Of a DNA stretch of 64,000 bases, positions 1 to 12,800 are shown piece by piece. A model generated the notes under the pieces. That model saw nothing but the letters and a program-made list of their open reading frames with translations, had not been told where the DNA came from and did no database searches. The translations under genes and the position numbers were made by a program. The DNA is from Orthonyx spaldingii (Eukaryota; Chordata; Aves; Passeriformes; Orthonychidae): positions 1,261,840 through 1,325,839 of the forward strand of contig VZTJ01005469.1 in NCBI GenBank assembly GCA_013397795.1. Direction: 5' to 3'. The first letter of the stretch is position 1. Each line of letters starts with the position of its first letter.

Positions 1-300
1 GGCTGCTTTTATATTTTGTCAGAGATTGAAGCTTCTAATAATTTTGCCACTGATACTGAACTGGCTCGTTTGAAAAGAAGTTTTCTCTTCAGTTGTATAT
101 TGCAGGCGTGTTCCTGAGAATGAGGAATGAGCCTGCTTAAAACCAGGCATAGTTTTGAGACAGTTGTGAAGGGCATGAGATGAGTGAAATGGGTTTAGCT
201 GAGTGTACAAATGTTTCATTTGCCCGTGCAAATGTGGTCATGCTTTGGGAATGCTTGTGATAAACACCTATTATAGCACTGGCTTTCGCAGACAGTGAAA
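1..300. other. Non-coding sequence left of the LTR
   Basis: No gene, exon or known repeat is recognised here. Short open frames exist on the - strand but resemble no known protein. It is probably the 3' end of an upstream KIAA1958 intron, because the first coding exon begins about 800 bases to the right and the gene's 5' untranslated exon is expected further left. Confidence 0.4.
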
Positions 301-1069
301 TGTGAGAAATATTATGTATTAGACTATGTTAGGAAATACTATATGCATATTAAGAATAACTTAATTAAGTTACAAGAGGATTATATAGCCTGAGTTATAA
401 GATACCAATATGACTTGAATTATAACTTTCTATACAATACATTAGCTAGTACATGGTTAACTGACTGCTTAATGCTTAAAATAAACAAAAAGCCAGGTGG
501 ACAATCTCAAAAATAGACAAGTATAGCCAGATAAGAGAGATAGCAAAGATGTGCTAATGAGAAAAGAATTCAAACCCATTGGACCCAGAAAGACCTAGGA
601 ACACCATAACTGCACATGCTCCAAAGACCAAGTTGAAAAGTTCAAGACTCAAAGCCTTTGTTCAGGAGACCCCTGGAGACTCTCATGATCATAATGCGCA
701 TGCCCCTAAAAGGCAGATCGGGGAAGGAACCATGTAAATCCTTTAAAAACGAATTGTAAATGCATATGTATGGTGGTTTATTGCTATATATGATGTCAAT
801 GCATATAAACGAGAGATGCGTGTAAGCGTGTGTCTCTGGCTATGTGAGCGAAGCACCTAGCACTGTCTGTCTGCTTTATGCGATTTTTTTCTTTTTTTCT
901 TTTCTCCTATTGTCCCTTACTGAATTTGTAAAACCCCAAAAAAGAGTGGGTTCCGTTTTTCACAGTGCTGAAGAGCGGGGTTTTGCTCTCTCTCCCTCTC
1001 TGCAGGTGAGCAATAAATATGAGCTTGGCAACGCACGACCACGAGTGCCAGGACCCTGTGATCTAAACA
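301..1069 (+). mobile_element. Probable solo LTR of an endogenous retrovirus (ERVL-like)
   Basis: The block begins TGTGAGAAATATTATG and may end CTAAACA, so it has TGT...ACA termini. It has LTR-style internal order: an AT-rich left part, a TATA-like GCATATAAACGAG near 800-812, a T-rich stretch, and an AATAAA polyadenylation signal at about 1012-1017. No retroviral coding sequence is attached, which fits a solo LTR. No matching target-site duplication was found (left flank TGAAA, right flank GCGTC), so the borders are approximate and the family assignment is inference. It could instead be another AT-rich repeat. It ends almost at the first KIAA1958 coding exon. Confidence 0.45.
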
Positions 1070-1117
1070 GCGTCTTCAGCTGACTCCCCAGTGGCGAGGA
1101 GCTGTTGATCCTGTACC

Positions 1118-2297
1118 ATGGAGGACTGCCTTCACACCTCCTCCGAAAATCTCTCCAAGCTGGTGAGCTGGGCCCACAGCCATGGGACTATCTGCAGCCT
1201 CATCCCCAACCTCAAGCACCTGCTTTCCGAGGGGGCCCACGGCAACCTGACAGCCATGTGGGGCTGCAGTGCTGGCCATGCCTACCACTGGCCCCTGGCC
1301 GCCACGTGCCGGGCCGGCTCCCAGGAGCGCGTCTGCTTCCAGGATAGCCGCAGCTTCAACTCTGACAGCCCCAGCATGCTGGGGGTGCCATCGGAGGCGC
1401 AGGCCAGCCCCCTGGAGCGCTACCCAGGCCGGCCGGGGAAGACCAAGCTGGACTGCACCCGCACTCGTGACTCCTGCGACTTCTCCTACTGCAGCGAGCC
1501 ATCAGAGCTGGGCGAGCCCGTGGAGGAGTACGAGGATGAGGCCACCCTCTTTGACATNNNNNNNNNNNNNNNNNNNNNNNNNNNNNNNNNNNNNNNNNNN
1601 NNNNNNNNNNNNNNNNNNNNNNNNNNNNNNNNNNNNNNNNNNNNNNNNNNNNNNNNNNNNNNNNNNNNNNNNNNNNNNNNNNNNNNNNNNNNNNNNNNNN
1701 NNNNNNNNNNNNNNNNNNNNNNNNNNNNNNNNNNNNNNNNNNNNNNNNNNNNNNNNNNNNNNNNNNNNNNNNNNNNNNNNNNNNNNNNNNNNNNNNNNNN
1801 NNNNNNNNNNNNNNNNNNNNNNNNNNNNNNNNNNNNNNNNNNNNNNNNNNNNNNNNNNNNNNNNNNNNNNNNNNNNNNNNNNNNNNNNNNNNNNNNNNNN
1901 NNNNNNNNNNNNNNNNNNNNNNNNNNNNNNNNNNNNNNNNNNNNGCCCGGCCCGCCCCGCATGGCCTCGCAGCGGCCGCCCCGCGGGCCCCTGGCGTCCC
2001 CGGCGCGAGGGGCGGGCGGGGGCCCCGGGGCCGCCTTGCAGGTGCCAGCCACCAGCTCCAACGCCATCACCACCGCCGGGAAACCCATCAGCATCCCCCT
2101 CTCCGCCCTGCAGCTGCCCGGTCAGGAGGAGCCGTCGGCCGCTGAGGAAACCCTCCCGTCCGTGCCACAGCTGGCCCCCGGTGGCGAGGTGGCCGGCTCG
2201 CCCTCGGTGAGCGCCGAGCCTGAGGTCAGCTCCAGCCAGCAGCAGCCCCACGCCGCGCCCACCACCACGCCCGAGGCAGCGGCGCAGCTGATGCCAG
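1118..2297 (+). CDS. KIAA1958: KIAA1958 first coding exon (N-terminal half)
   Basis: This exon encodes the N-terminal ~393 residues of KIAA1958, a vertebrate protein of unknown function. The opening MEDCLHTSSENLSKLVSWAH, the Cys/His/Trp-rich segment near residues 48-70 and the acidic EEYEDE tract near residue 140 match the protein as I remember it. The ATG at 1118 has A at -3 and G at +4, a strong Kozak context. A likely splice acceptor (CTTCAG) lies at 1079, with a second, more pyrimidine-rich one at 1005. The donor is CCAG|GTAGGA at 2297/2298 and leaves phase 1. Bases 1558-1944 are an assembly gap of 387, a multiple of three, with one reading frame open on both sides. After the gap the protein is Pro/Ala/Gly/Ser-rich, low complexity and probably disordered, then returns to conserved sequence (ISIPLSALQLPGQEE, AEPEVSSSQQQP). 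Confidence 0.93.
1558..1944. other. KIAA1958: Assembly gap (387 N) inside the KIAA1958 exon
   Basis: A run of 387 N interrupts the exon after TTTGACAT. The sequence to the right is extremely GC-rich and carries runs of G and C, a common cause of read dropout. Since 387 is divisible by three and the frame is the same on both sides, the size may be close to true, giving about 129 missing residues. The missing part should include the region after the acidic tract. Confidence 0.99.
2009..2030 (+). other. Potential G-quadruplex in coding sequence
   Basis: Four G runs (4, 3, 5 and 4 G) are separated by loops of 1, 1 and 4 bases within 22 bases, fitting the G3+N1-7 pattern. They sit inside a CpG-dense stretch (about 1945-2060) of the KIAA1958 exon, next to the assembly gap. 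Whether the structure forms in DNA or RNA is not shown by sequence alone. Confidence 0.6.
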
Positions 2298-4649
2298 GTA
2301 GGACCCTGGGCGGGACTGCAGGGGTGGTGGCACTTTGGGGGTGGGCCCCCAGGCCTGGCTCAGTGAAGGTACAGCCAGGACTTGCTGCGTTGCGTCAGTG
2401 TCCTGCTGGCACAAAAGTCGGTAGGTAGAGAAGCCACATACACCTGGGAGAGGATTCAGAACACCTCAACTGAGCACCCCCACACGAGAAAGTGTACTGC
2501 AGCCATGTGCAAAATGCGTTTTAAGGTCCATTTTGGGTACAGTTGTGTCATGGGAGAGAGCATGCAGCGACCTTGCTGTGTGCACGGTCAGGGAGGACAT
2601 GAACTGGGCCATGCACTCTCTTGATGAACCAGAAAGAAGTGCTCCCAGCCAGTGTAGCCCAGAGTTAGGGACTTGGGTGTTGCCTTCACCTTGTCGGATG
2701 AGTACTGTTGGACAGGAAAAGGAGAGTGCCGGGCAAGAGGTTTTCGCATGTATAAATTGTTACCTGTAAATCAGAGCACTCTGTGGAGACAAGAAGTATA
2801 AGTACAGCCTTAACCATGAAATTGTTAATACTTTAATCCATGATAAAATGATGTTTTTTCCATCTTCCCAGTGAAAGTTCTCTGCCCCATGTCCATAATT
2901 TTTCTCATCTCCTGCCAAAGCACATAGAATTGGCACAAACAGATCAAAATTATTAGATAAAGAGCATGTTAAAACAGCTTACTTCTGCTGAGTGATTATC
3001 CCATGTGCAGAATAACTGTTAGCCACAGGTCTTCAGAAGGAGGTGTAAATCTGTTTATTGAGCAGACTTGTCACCTCCCTCTGTACCTAAGTGCAGACAG
3101 TTCTCTTTCAGCTTCATCTTTAGTGGTGCCATCCCATGAGGAGATGAGGCAGGAGCAAGTTCTCCATCTGCTCCCTTGGTGGTTCAGCCTTGGACTGCCT
3201 GGTCCGACAGAGTACAGACAGCAAGGGGGCTAAAAACTGACTATGTGCAGTCCTTGTGGCAGGTACTGTAAGTGGTAAAAACAATGACTTTAACTTGCAC
3301 ATCCTGAAATCTGATTGAACACCAGTAAATCTATCAACTGGCAAGAGCCTGCAGATCTTCTTGCCAGGTAAAACAACAGACAAAGTTAAATACACAGTTT
3401 TACTGAGTAATACCCTACTAAACATTAGAAATTTGAAAGGATGATAATTGTCTTAGTTACAGCAAAGCAAATTCTTCTTTGGGACCCATTTATTGCATGA
3501 CTGCATCTCTGAGATGTTATTTTGCAGTAGTCGTGTCCTGGAAATTCCCCCATGGAAATTCTCTTACAAAACTCCATCTGGTTTAGAACTGACTCTGCTC
3601 TGCTAAATATGAGAAAGGCGGGATGCGTGATGCCTCTCAACCCAAACTGTGTGTTAAATGTACTTATTCTGCCTTCCTCAGTTTATAGCCTATCACTGCT
3701 ATATGTAGACCTGGTTTCTTACCAACCTGCCCCTGCAACTTGTTCAGTCTCCAACTTGCAAATTGGGACAATGGAAGACAAGCCTAGCCAGAATTTTTCC
3801 ATGTTAGGTGTGTGCTATCTGGGAGAATGATTTACTTGTGACAGATCCATTAAAAAAATCCAAGCACCTTTAAACTGTTTTTGCCAGGTCCTCAGAAGCC
3901 AAACAAGGTCAGCAGTTGTTACTGCTTTGGGTTAAACCTTACAAGAATGGATGCAGCACAACATTTCCACATTTATATATTTTCAAGAACAGGATTGGTC
4001 CATGTCTAGTGCCTCAGTTTGAGGACAAAGTGGGATTGCGCCTGGATTACACCCACTGCATAAATCAACCCTCAGAACCTCCGAGTGCTTTTTGCATAGA
4101 CAGTGATGGTGTCCTGTCCAAATTCCAGTTTAATCAGTTATGTTCTCAGTGGTTAAATTTCTTGTGCTGTTCCAAAAAAGCATTACGCATTTCCTTTCCT
4201 CAGACTGGTACAGTGTTGTTGTCACATGCTGTTGTTTTACTCAGAGGTGGTGGCATTTTAACAAGGGTGAAGTGACTGACATATGACTAAAACTTGATGC
4301 ATGAGTAAAGTCCCCCATTTCCACCGAGCCTGCTCCTTTGGGAAAGAAGTGCTGGCATTATTAAATCTCCAAGTTGCAAAAAGGCGGGCAGTTTTGGAAA
4401 TTGGATTTATTACAGGTGCACAGCAGATTCTTGCAGGTAGAATGTGGAGGTTTGATTAAAGACTAGATTAGGGTGGTTGCTCCTGTACAGTGATTTTGTT
4501 AAGTTGTCTCCTAACAAAGAGTGATGTACTGAAAGTGGTGCATGAGATATAAAAGTTGAGCAATATTGAACTGCAAGAGGATGTTTATCTATCCTGTGTA
4601 AATTTTTTTCTGTCCTAAACAGACAGATGTATTTTACATTCTGTTGTTT

Positions 4650-4669
4650 AAAAAAATAAAAAAAAAAAA
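4650..4669. repeat. A-rich simple tract
   Basis: A 20-base run of A with a single interrupting T lies in the intron. It may be the poly(A) tail of an old retroposed sequence, but no source gene is recognised to its left. Confidence 0.8.
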
Positions 4670-7600
4670 GGCAGGAACTAATTATACCAAAAAGCCTAGA
4701 GCTTTTATTACGTTATGTACTCAGTGCCTGCTTGACTAAACAGAGGTTTAGTTGAAAATGAGCAGGGGATTTAAATTCCTCCTTGCCCTCTCCAATATGT
4801 GAAACCTTGCTCCTGGTCCCATTAGAACTGGTAGCGTAAGGTCTCAGGTCTACAGAACTGAGGCCTTATTTAAGGTCTGATTAAAGGCTGCATTCCAACC
4901 AGCAAGAAATACTGCTTGAGCTTTAGCTGAAGGTACATATCCTTGCATTTGTACCAGACACAGCTGATAGTTTTCATGCATGGCAATCTCATAGATCATG
5001 AAAGTTTGAGTGTGATTATCCATGAAATCAAAAATCTTGATGATGTACGTTAGCTTAGGCCAGTTTCAGCCACACTATGCATTTAGAGTAGTCTCTCAAA
5101 CATGTTGTTTTTTTTTTTTTAACTAATTTACTCTCCTCAATTAAGCTGTGGCAACTGAATGTGTAAGCAGGAACCTTACAAAGACATTTTCATGTCTCAA
5201 AACAAAAGTGGCATCCCAATGAAGATTCAGTTGGGTTAGACACTGATTTTCCTGTTTAGGTGTCCATCTAAGCGCTGTGGAATGTACCAAATTATTTATT
5301 GTTAAATTTCAGCACTAATAAGTGGACATTCATCTGTGAGTTTTCAAATTTTTCTTTACCATTTCATTAGGAAAGTCTTCAAGAATGTATGTAGGTACTA
5401 TTTAGTCCTTTTTTAATTCTGGAAAAACTGAGAGGACTTGCATCTGTTAGGAGAGAAATTTTTTCAATAGTGGAGAGTAGGAAACTTCTGCAATTTCTAC
5501 TTCTCAAACCGCATGTTCTGTCCTTTGCTTTTGCTAATACTGGGGCTGGTTTTAATGTTCAAGAACCAGCAAGGGTAAGGTAGATCATATGAGCAGAGAT
5601 GGGAGATGAGTAAGAAACAATGATGCTTTAGGTTGCCATACATGCAGCCTAGAGCAATTAGTGACATTTGGATGTCTGAAAGCAGGAATGGAAATGATTT
5701 GGTGTTATTGCAGAAGGCTATGGAGGGAGACCATGGCTCAGAGAAGGACATAGCTTATTTTGTATGAACACAAATTTTGATTCTGAGAGCCATAGGATTT
5801 ACTTTGTAAACATAATTGCTGAAGAATTTATGAAGAATATTCACTTTCCACTTGAAGACTGAGGGTGAAGATGTGTTTTGTATTAAAAAGACAGTGCAGC
5901 AAGACATTTCTGGTTCAACACTAGTGCATCACTGTAAATACAGAAACAAAGAGTTCCATGAGAAAAAAGAAGATATCCAACCCCTATGTGCAAACTGTGC
6001 AGAATACAGAGAGTAAGTAGAGATGCAAAATAAAAAATCATCTAAATGTATTGACTGGAGTTCTTGCTTCTGTCAGAGATGTGGTAGATTACATTCTCTG
6101 TGTGTGCCACCACACTGCCTTCATGTATATGAACTCGCCTGACTGCTTGTTTTACATATGCAGGCATTTTCAGAGTTTAGAAGGGAAATAGTTTGTCCAC
6201 AAGCACCTCTGCTCTGGTAGTCAGAGCGCCACTCACTGTCCTGGCGCTGTGGTTATCAAACATGTTTGGATGTGCACTATGATGGATGATGGTCTGTGCT
6301 GAGGGCAGCGCTGAGCCTTGCTGGCGCTGATGTCTCTGCTCTCAGATCCTCTCCATTATTTTACTTTCTGTAACTCGTATGTCAGGATTCCAGATCAGTG
6401 CCTGGTGGTTGGCTTAGCCTGGTAACTTGAGCAAAGATCTGGTTCTGTTCCTGTGCTCTTGTCACAGGAAGGTGGAAGCAAGATTGCAGCCTTTCGCACC
6501 TAACATAGGTTGACTCTTTTTCTGCCCTCAGTGTAGACATCCCTGTTGGTTACAGGTTTTCATATAAGCCTCTATCTGAACATGACCATTGTAAAATGGA
6601 GTGCATCTGGGGCTTGTTTGATATTGATGTAGAGCTCTTAGTGGAATATTTTAAATATTTCTCTGCAATTAGAAGAAGTACGACCTCCCCCTTTTCTCTT
6701 TTCTTTCTGTCTGCAATGTCTGCAATAGTGTAAGTTTAAATTAAGTGGGAGCCAAGATCCTCATGTAAGATTTGTGGATCAGGAGCTGTTAGATGAACAT
6801 CAAAATGTTACAAAACTTCAAGGTGAAAGGACTCTCTCACACCTCATGAACTGACAGTTTTGACTAGATTAGCTCTAACTTCTAAATCACTGTTTATATT
6901 AAAAAGAAGTGTCAGCCTCGCACATTCAAAGGAAGTGCAAACAAGAAAAAATAATGTCTTTTTTTAGAGGTGTATATAAAGCATACAGAAAGGCAAAATT
7001 CATCTTTGTAGTAATTATTTCAAGGCCAGTGGAACTGTGCCAAGAATGAAAATAGCACAAGAAAAATAATCACATCAAAAGAAAGTTACAAAACTCTTAT
7101 TTAAATAAAGTTCTCCCAAGAACACTCAAACAGCTGCTGATGGGTCTCTGTATTTGTAGTTTATATACAAAGATTGATGAGTTTTGGCTAAAGTGACTGC
7201 TTGAAGCCTGTCTCCAGGGTCATATGCTGCTGAATGTGGGCAAGTGAACACTTAAATGAATGTAGGGGTGAGACAGTCTCTTCTCTTTGTGTTGTATGGA
7301 AGAGTTCAGACTCCACTGGTGGACTCTTATAGGTCCCCTCATTGATATCAATTGCTGCTCTAGATGAACTAAAAGTAGTAAGTGCCAAGATACATAATTA
7401 CAAAAAATATATCACTTTTTTAAAAAGTTGCTAGGGTCTGGCTTATTTAGAAGAATAAAATTAGATCATTATAGTTTTAAATATCAGAAAAAGGAAGCTA
7501 TTGACTTGATTAATCACCTGATCTTGCAGCATGGATTTGCCAGTCCACTCCCATCTTCAACTATCTGCATCCACATGCTGTTAAATTATAATCTAATATT

Positions 7601-8233
7601 TTGTGGGCTGTGTTCTAGAAGTCTAGCTAGGCTTCTTTATTCTAATAATTAGTTATCTTTACAATATTGTAAGGGAGTTCTGTTTAAAAGCAGGACAGTA
7701 GAATAAAGAAGACAAGTTTAGCCTTAGCAGAGTAGTTGTGTAATTGCTTTTATTATCTAGCTGCGCAGCATGACAAACAAATATTTAAAAAATAAATGAA
7801 CCCATAGTACTAACAACTGTAATACAGGAGTTGTTTATGAAGCTGTTGCTACGAGAGGCATTTATCAAGATAGTCATTTTTGCAGGCAAACACAGAAATG
7901 AACACTCATCAATTATTACAATATCTTTATATTTTCACTGTGCTTAAGAAATGTACCTATCACCATTTCAGGACTTCAGATGTATTTTCTTCAGTGAAAA
8001 TTCCTGTCAGACACAGAATGCTCATGCCAGCCTTTTTGTATAACCAGCAATGTTGCTTGTCACATAGAGGTTGTCCTAAATATTAAGTGTTTTATCACAA
8101 CAACTGTGCATGCAAAAGGTTAGGCTGCTGCTTTACTTACAGTTAGGGCTTGTTTCCTCTTTTCTGCATGGACTTCCTCTGAGTGGAACTACCTGCAGCA
8201 CAGAGACATCTCCTGGCAGCAGTGTTACTGGAG

Positions 8234-8259
8234 ATATATATAGATATATATATATATAT
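8234..8259. repeat. TA dinucleotide microsatellite
   Basis: Alternating TA, interrupted by two G, runs for about 26 bases. It is likely length-polymorphic and has no visible function. Confidence 0.9.
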
Positions 8260-9389
8260 GTACACTTCTTCTAGGAAACCATTTATGAGTATTCATACTG
8301 AAAGTAGGTTGATGTGGGAGATGTTTGGGGACGGGCGTCCAGTTTCATTCCTGCAATAGAAGCTGCATAAGCCTATTGATGCTCTGTAACAGAGGAGGGT
8401 GGACGAATGATAGTTTCCCTGCCATCTGTGAAAGTTACTTGCCTGTAGCTAGGAGGGAAAGAAAAGGACTATTGCAGCCAGGACCCAACAGCTTTTAAGG
8501 ATTAATTTTGCAAAGCATGCCAAGTTCAGCTGACAAACAGTTGAGAATATTCACTGGGGTTCTGAATAAAGGAATTGCATCACTGAGAGTTACTGATTCT
8601 TCATTTAAATATATATTTTTCATTCAAAGTACTATAGCACAAATAGTATTAAGGAAGATGATGTGTCATACCAGAAGACAAACTGCCCATTTCAATGAAT
8701 GATTGTGTTCTGGAGCATCCCTGTTCATTTCAGGCCTAGAAATATACCCTGTCTCCCATTATCCTAACATGAAAGGCAGAAAAGCAAAAAATAGGATGCA
8801 CAAGTGAAAAGTAGAAAACAATGATTTTTGCAAACCAACATGGCTGAGTTGCTGTTTTCTCCCTTTCTCTAAAGGTCTTAAATAGACAACTGTTTTGTGC
8901 AAAGTGCTCTGTTTGATTATACTGGTATATAAGAGAAGAAAATAAGGCCTCTCCTGGCTCCAGCTCGTCTGAAAACATATGGAAAAAACCAAACAAAATT
9001 GGACACATCTGTACTGACCATCATTTTAATTTTAGGAAATAGATTATTTAGCATGGTGCTTTTGATCAGAGATCTGTTCCTTTGTGTGATCTTTGCAATT
9101 GTTTCATTTTGGAGCTATTTTCAGCTTATGATTTGTGAGCCTTTAAGAAAAAAGAAGGAAGGCAGGGTGAGATTGGGATCTGCAGAGGAGATGCCGCACA
9201 ACAGCCAAGAGAGATGCTGACCCTGGAAAGGCTTCAGACACGCATTTTCCTTTTGCACTTCACATGGGATGCTGGGACAAAAAGGGAACACAGGGCTTGA
9301 TGGTTTAGATCAGGACACTTCCTGAGAGTGATTTTCCACTTTGTGTGAGGCTGGTACTTCACTAAACAGGGCCAAAAAAGTCATCATTC

Positions 9390-9840
9390 CCCTGTTTGGG
9401 CACTGGTTAGACCACACCTCAAATCCTGTGGTCAGTTTTGGGCTCCTCACTCCAAGAAAGACGTTGAGGTACTGGAACATGTCCAGAGAAGGGCAGCAAA
9501 GGATCTGGAACACAAGTCTGATGAGGAGCAGCTGAAGCAGCTGGGGTTGTTTAGCCTGGGCAGCCAGGTGGATGTTGGTCTCTTCTCCCAGGCAAGTGAC
9601 TGGGTAAGAGGAAATGGCCTTAAGCTCACAAGGGGAGGTTAAGGTTGAATATTAGCAAAAAATTCATCATCAAAAGGGTTGTAAAGCACTGGAACAGACT
9701 GCCCAGGGAAGTGATAGAATCACCATCCCTGTGAAACTGTTCAAAAAACATGTGGATTCTAGTGCTTGAGGTAGATAGTTGGTCCTGATATCTTAAAGGT
9801 CTTTTCCAACCTTAACGATTCTATGATTCAATGATTCTAT
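9390..9840 (+). mobile_element. CR1 LINE, 3' fragment
   Basis: This is the 3' end of a chicken-repeat-1 (CR1) non-LTR retrotransposon, the main LINE of birds. Recognisable pieces are the CACTGGTTAGACCACACCTC region, CCAGAGAAGGGCAGCAAAG, ACAGACTGCCCAGGGAAGTG, and the 3' end AACGATTCTATGATTC followed by another ATGATTCTAT unit. It is 5'-truncated and full of stops and frameshifts, so it is dead. It lies in sense orientation within the KIAA1958 intron. The 5' boundary is approximate and the element could begin some 50 bases earlier. Confidence 0.92.
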
Positions 9841-12800
9841 ACCTACAGAAAGACTACTTCACATACGAATTCAAGATCTAAGATTTTAATAGCAGTAGGC
9901 CTTAGGAAGGACTGTTTTCACCTGTCTCAGTGATGGGAGCGTGACGTTTTTTGCATAACCTATTTTGTGAAGCTAGCACACAGTGTCTGCTCTTTTCTCC
10001 CATTTTCTTCATACCTAAATTATATCCCTCTTAGTGAGTTGTCTTCTGTCATGTCATCTTCTTTTTGTGCTTGCAATGAACCTAGAATCTGCTTGAGTAT
10101 GAAACAGATCAGCAAAAATATCTGAGTGTATTTTCTGTATATCTAAACAAGATAAAAATTTGGAATACAGAAATTCTTACTTGAATTTTTCCAGACAAGA
10201 AAACAGAAGCATGATGATATTTTAGATATTTTATCATGGCTGGTGCAGCACAGAGCAGTGCTTGCTAAAACATTCAAATCCTGGAAACACGGAAACATGA
10301 TGAAATGTATCTTTCTTTGATAAAATATGCTTAAATGAAGCATAAACTCGTTCCAGGAAGTGTTGAAACAGACTATTAAATCAAAGCCTCGAGAGAGAAA
10401 CTTGTGAACGCCTGCTTTCCCTGATGAATCTTTCTTGCTGGGGCACTCCACAGAGTGGTCACAGAAAAGCTGCTTTCAGCACTGGTTGTTTTGAACAGCT
10501 TGAATGTGGCTAGTGCCTCTGTGGTACAGTTGGGCAGAGCTGTGTTTTCATTTCCCAAATGAGTTTGCTTTTGTCTAGAGCGAAGCAATGCTCCCCTTTA
10601 AAAATGGAAGGATGCTGCTGATCACACAAATGTTGTGTTAGATACAGCAGTTCCCAGGTCATGGTTCCCACTGAATCCTGTCCCTGGTGCTTCCTGCATG
10701 CATGTCTTATAAAAAGTGGTGGTGAGGACCTTGCTGGGTCTGATTTAAAACTTTGTGTTATTAAAACTTTGCTTAATTATACATAGATCATTAAGTGCAT
10801 TGGCTGCATCTTACTTCTAATATATACCTATTAATCCCTTTAACTCTAATTGAACAGTAAATGTGCATACACACAGAGATTCTGCATGTGTTCCTGTTGA
10901 TTAAACTGAGGGTGACTATCACAATGACACTGTGGTCTGTTGTAGCTTTTCATTAACTAGGTCTTCATGATGAAAACATGACTTGAAACCATACAACAAT
11001 GGATTAATAATATTTGATCATTTGCTTTCTGCTTTGTACTTGGGAAGGAAAAAATGAAAGAAAAACCTGGTCTTCTGTTTTGTTCAGAGAAGGCAAAAAT
11101 GTATTCTGAGCTATTCCACCCCAGGTCACATCATCCCAGTGCAACAGCTGAATGTGCTGTATTACTGCATTATTTCAACCAGGAAACCTGTACCCAAAGA
11201 TCAAGCCTGAGAAAAATAAGGATGTTCATCCCTGATCCTTGAATAGCTTGTTTTGATTTTCTGTTTACACTCACTTCTCTTTTCACTGGGTATGTGCCTA
11301 ATCTCTGCTTTCCTACAGTGACTTGTCAAGCATAGCAATATGAATGAGCCAGAGAATCATTGATGTTTTTGTATGGGAATAATTTCATTTTGTCCACAAC
11401 TTGGAGCACACTTCTGATTGTTATGGACTCTTTCCTTCAGTCATGTTGATGTGGCAGCTTACGGAGTTTTTTTCTGTCCTTTGCTCTTGGCAAATGGAGC
11501 ATTTCCACTTGTTTGGGACTTCATTTCTCTTATGACTATAAATCCAAGAAAGCAAAATAACAGACAGGAACACTATTTTTAGCATTACAGAACAGCATTG
11601 GTGCCTATATGCAGATAGACGTTTTGGTTTTTTGCTCACAGATTTACATTTTGTTTTTCCTCTCTGTATAAAGAATTGGATTTATGCCTCTGTTTTCCCT
11701 CCCCTGATTTAAGATAATCCTCAGAAAACTTAAAGTTTGACAATAACTTGTCCCATTTACCATTTACTTACAGAATTGTTAAACACATCAGACTGTTTAT
11801 TGTGCTAGTGCATATTAGAGTAGCTATGTATAGGTATAACACATCCACAATTATATCCAATAAACTATACCCCATGTCACCTCTTATATTAATTGCTTTG
11901 TGTCAGTTTTGGTATGAACTCATTCAGTAGCAGGGATACTGATTGTTCATATTCTATATAGAAGAACAAATTATTTTTATGGAAATAACAAAACAATCCT
12001 GACAGGAAAATTTTGACAGTGTAAATACAGAAGAGAAATAATAACAATATTCTGAGCAGCAGAGATGTTTGTAATTCGTGTATGCTCTCCTGAGCGTGTA
12101 CATAGCTAGAAAACATCTGAAACTCCTCATTTTATTTGAAGAGACCTTACTCAAGCATAGCTGCAAAATGTGGCTAAATATTTACTCAGTCAAACTATGA
12201 TAAATTAGGTTTAAACATGTATTCAAGGACAGAAAGAAATGAATTGTGCCATGAACAACAGTCTGGTTCTTGATGAATGTGCTTCTCTTGCAGGTTTGTC
12301 TCCTCACTATACAAAATTTCCAGCTGCTTCTGCATCTCTTGGGGGTCTTTGTCTTGGCAAATGCCTGAGTGTGCCATAACTAGTCTGGAATAAAGTGGTC
12401 TTTGGTCAGCCAGGGTGTGTAAGCAGCTGCCTAGCAGAGTATCTAGGCATCTCATCCTAAAGCTTGAGGGCTGTCCTCCTTCTGAAAGCTGGGTTGTATT
12501 CATGTCTTTGCCCTCTGTCCAGCTTTGAATCTTCCCCAACCCTGTAGGACCTTTACATTTTAAACTTCCATCCCTGTAATGCGATGAGAGTTGTGTTTGT
12601 AAAGGTTAAAATAAAGTTCATTGTTGTAATTTTTTCTGGTGTGTGAGGAGGAGAGGACTCTCGGCACAAAACAGAAAAGCAGGCTAAAAACCCACCTTAA
12701 AAGGTGTTTCACTTGAGGTGTTACACTTCATTCTCTCTGGAGAACTGTGTAAAGAGCTGCTCCTCAGATACTGCTTTCTGAGCCAGTGAAGACAGAAGAA

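Larger units (their letters stand above)
2298..9389 (+). other. KIAA1958: KIAA1958 intron, left part
   Basis: This is the start of an 18.9-kb intron that opens with the donor GTAGGA. It is AT-rich, ordinary-looking DNA with no exon recognised on either strand. It contains an A-rich tract at 4650-4669 and a TA microsatellite near 8234-8259. Open frames such as 3916-4275 lack similarity to any protein I know and lack flanking splice context, so they are not called. Confidence 0.7.
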
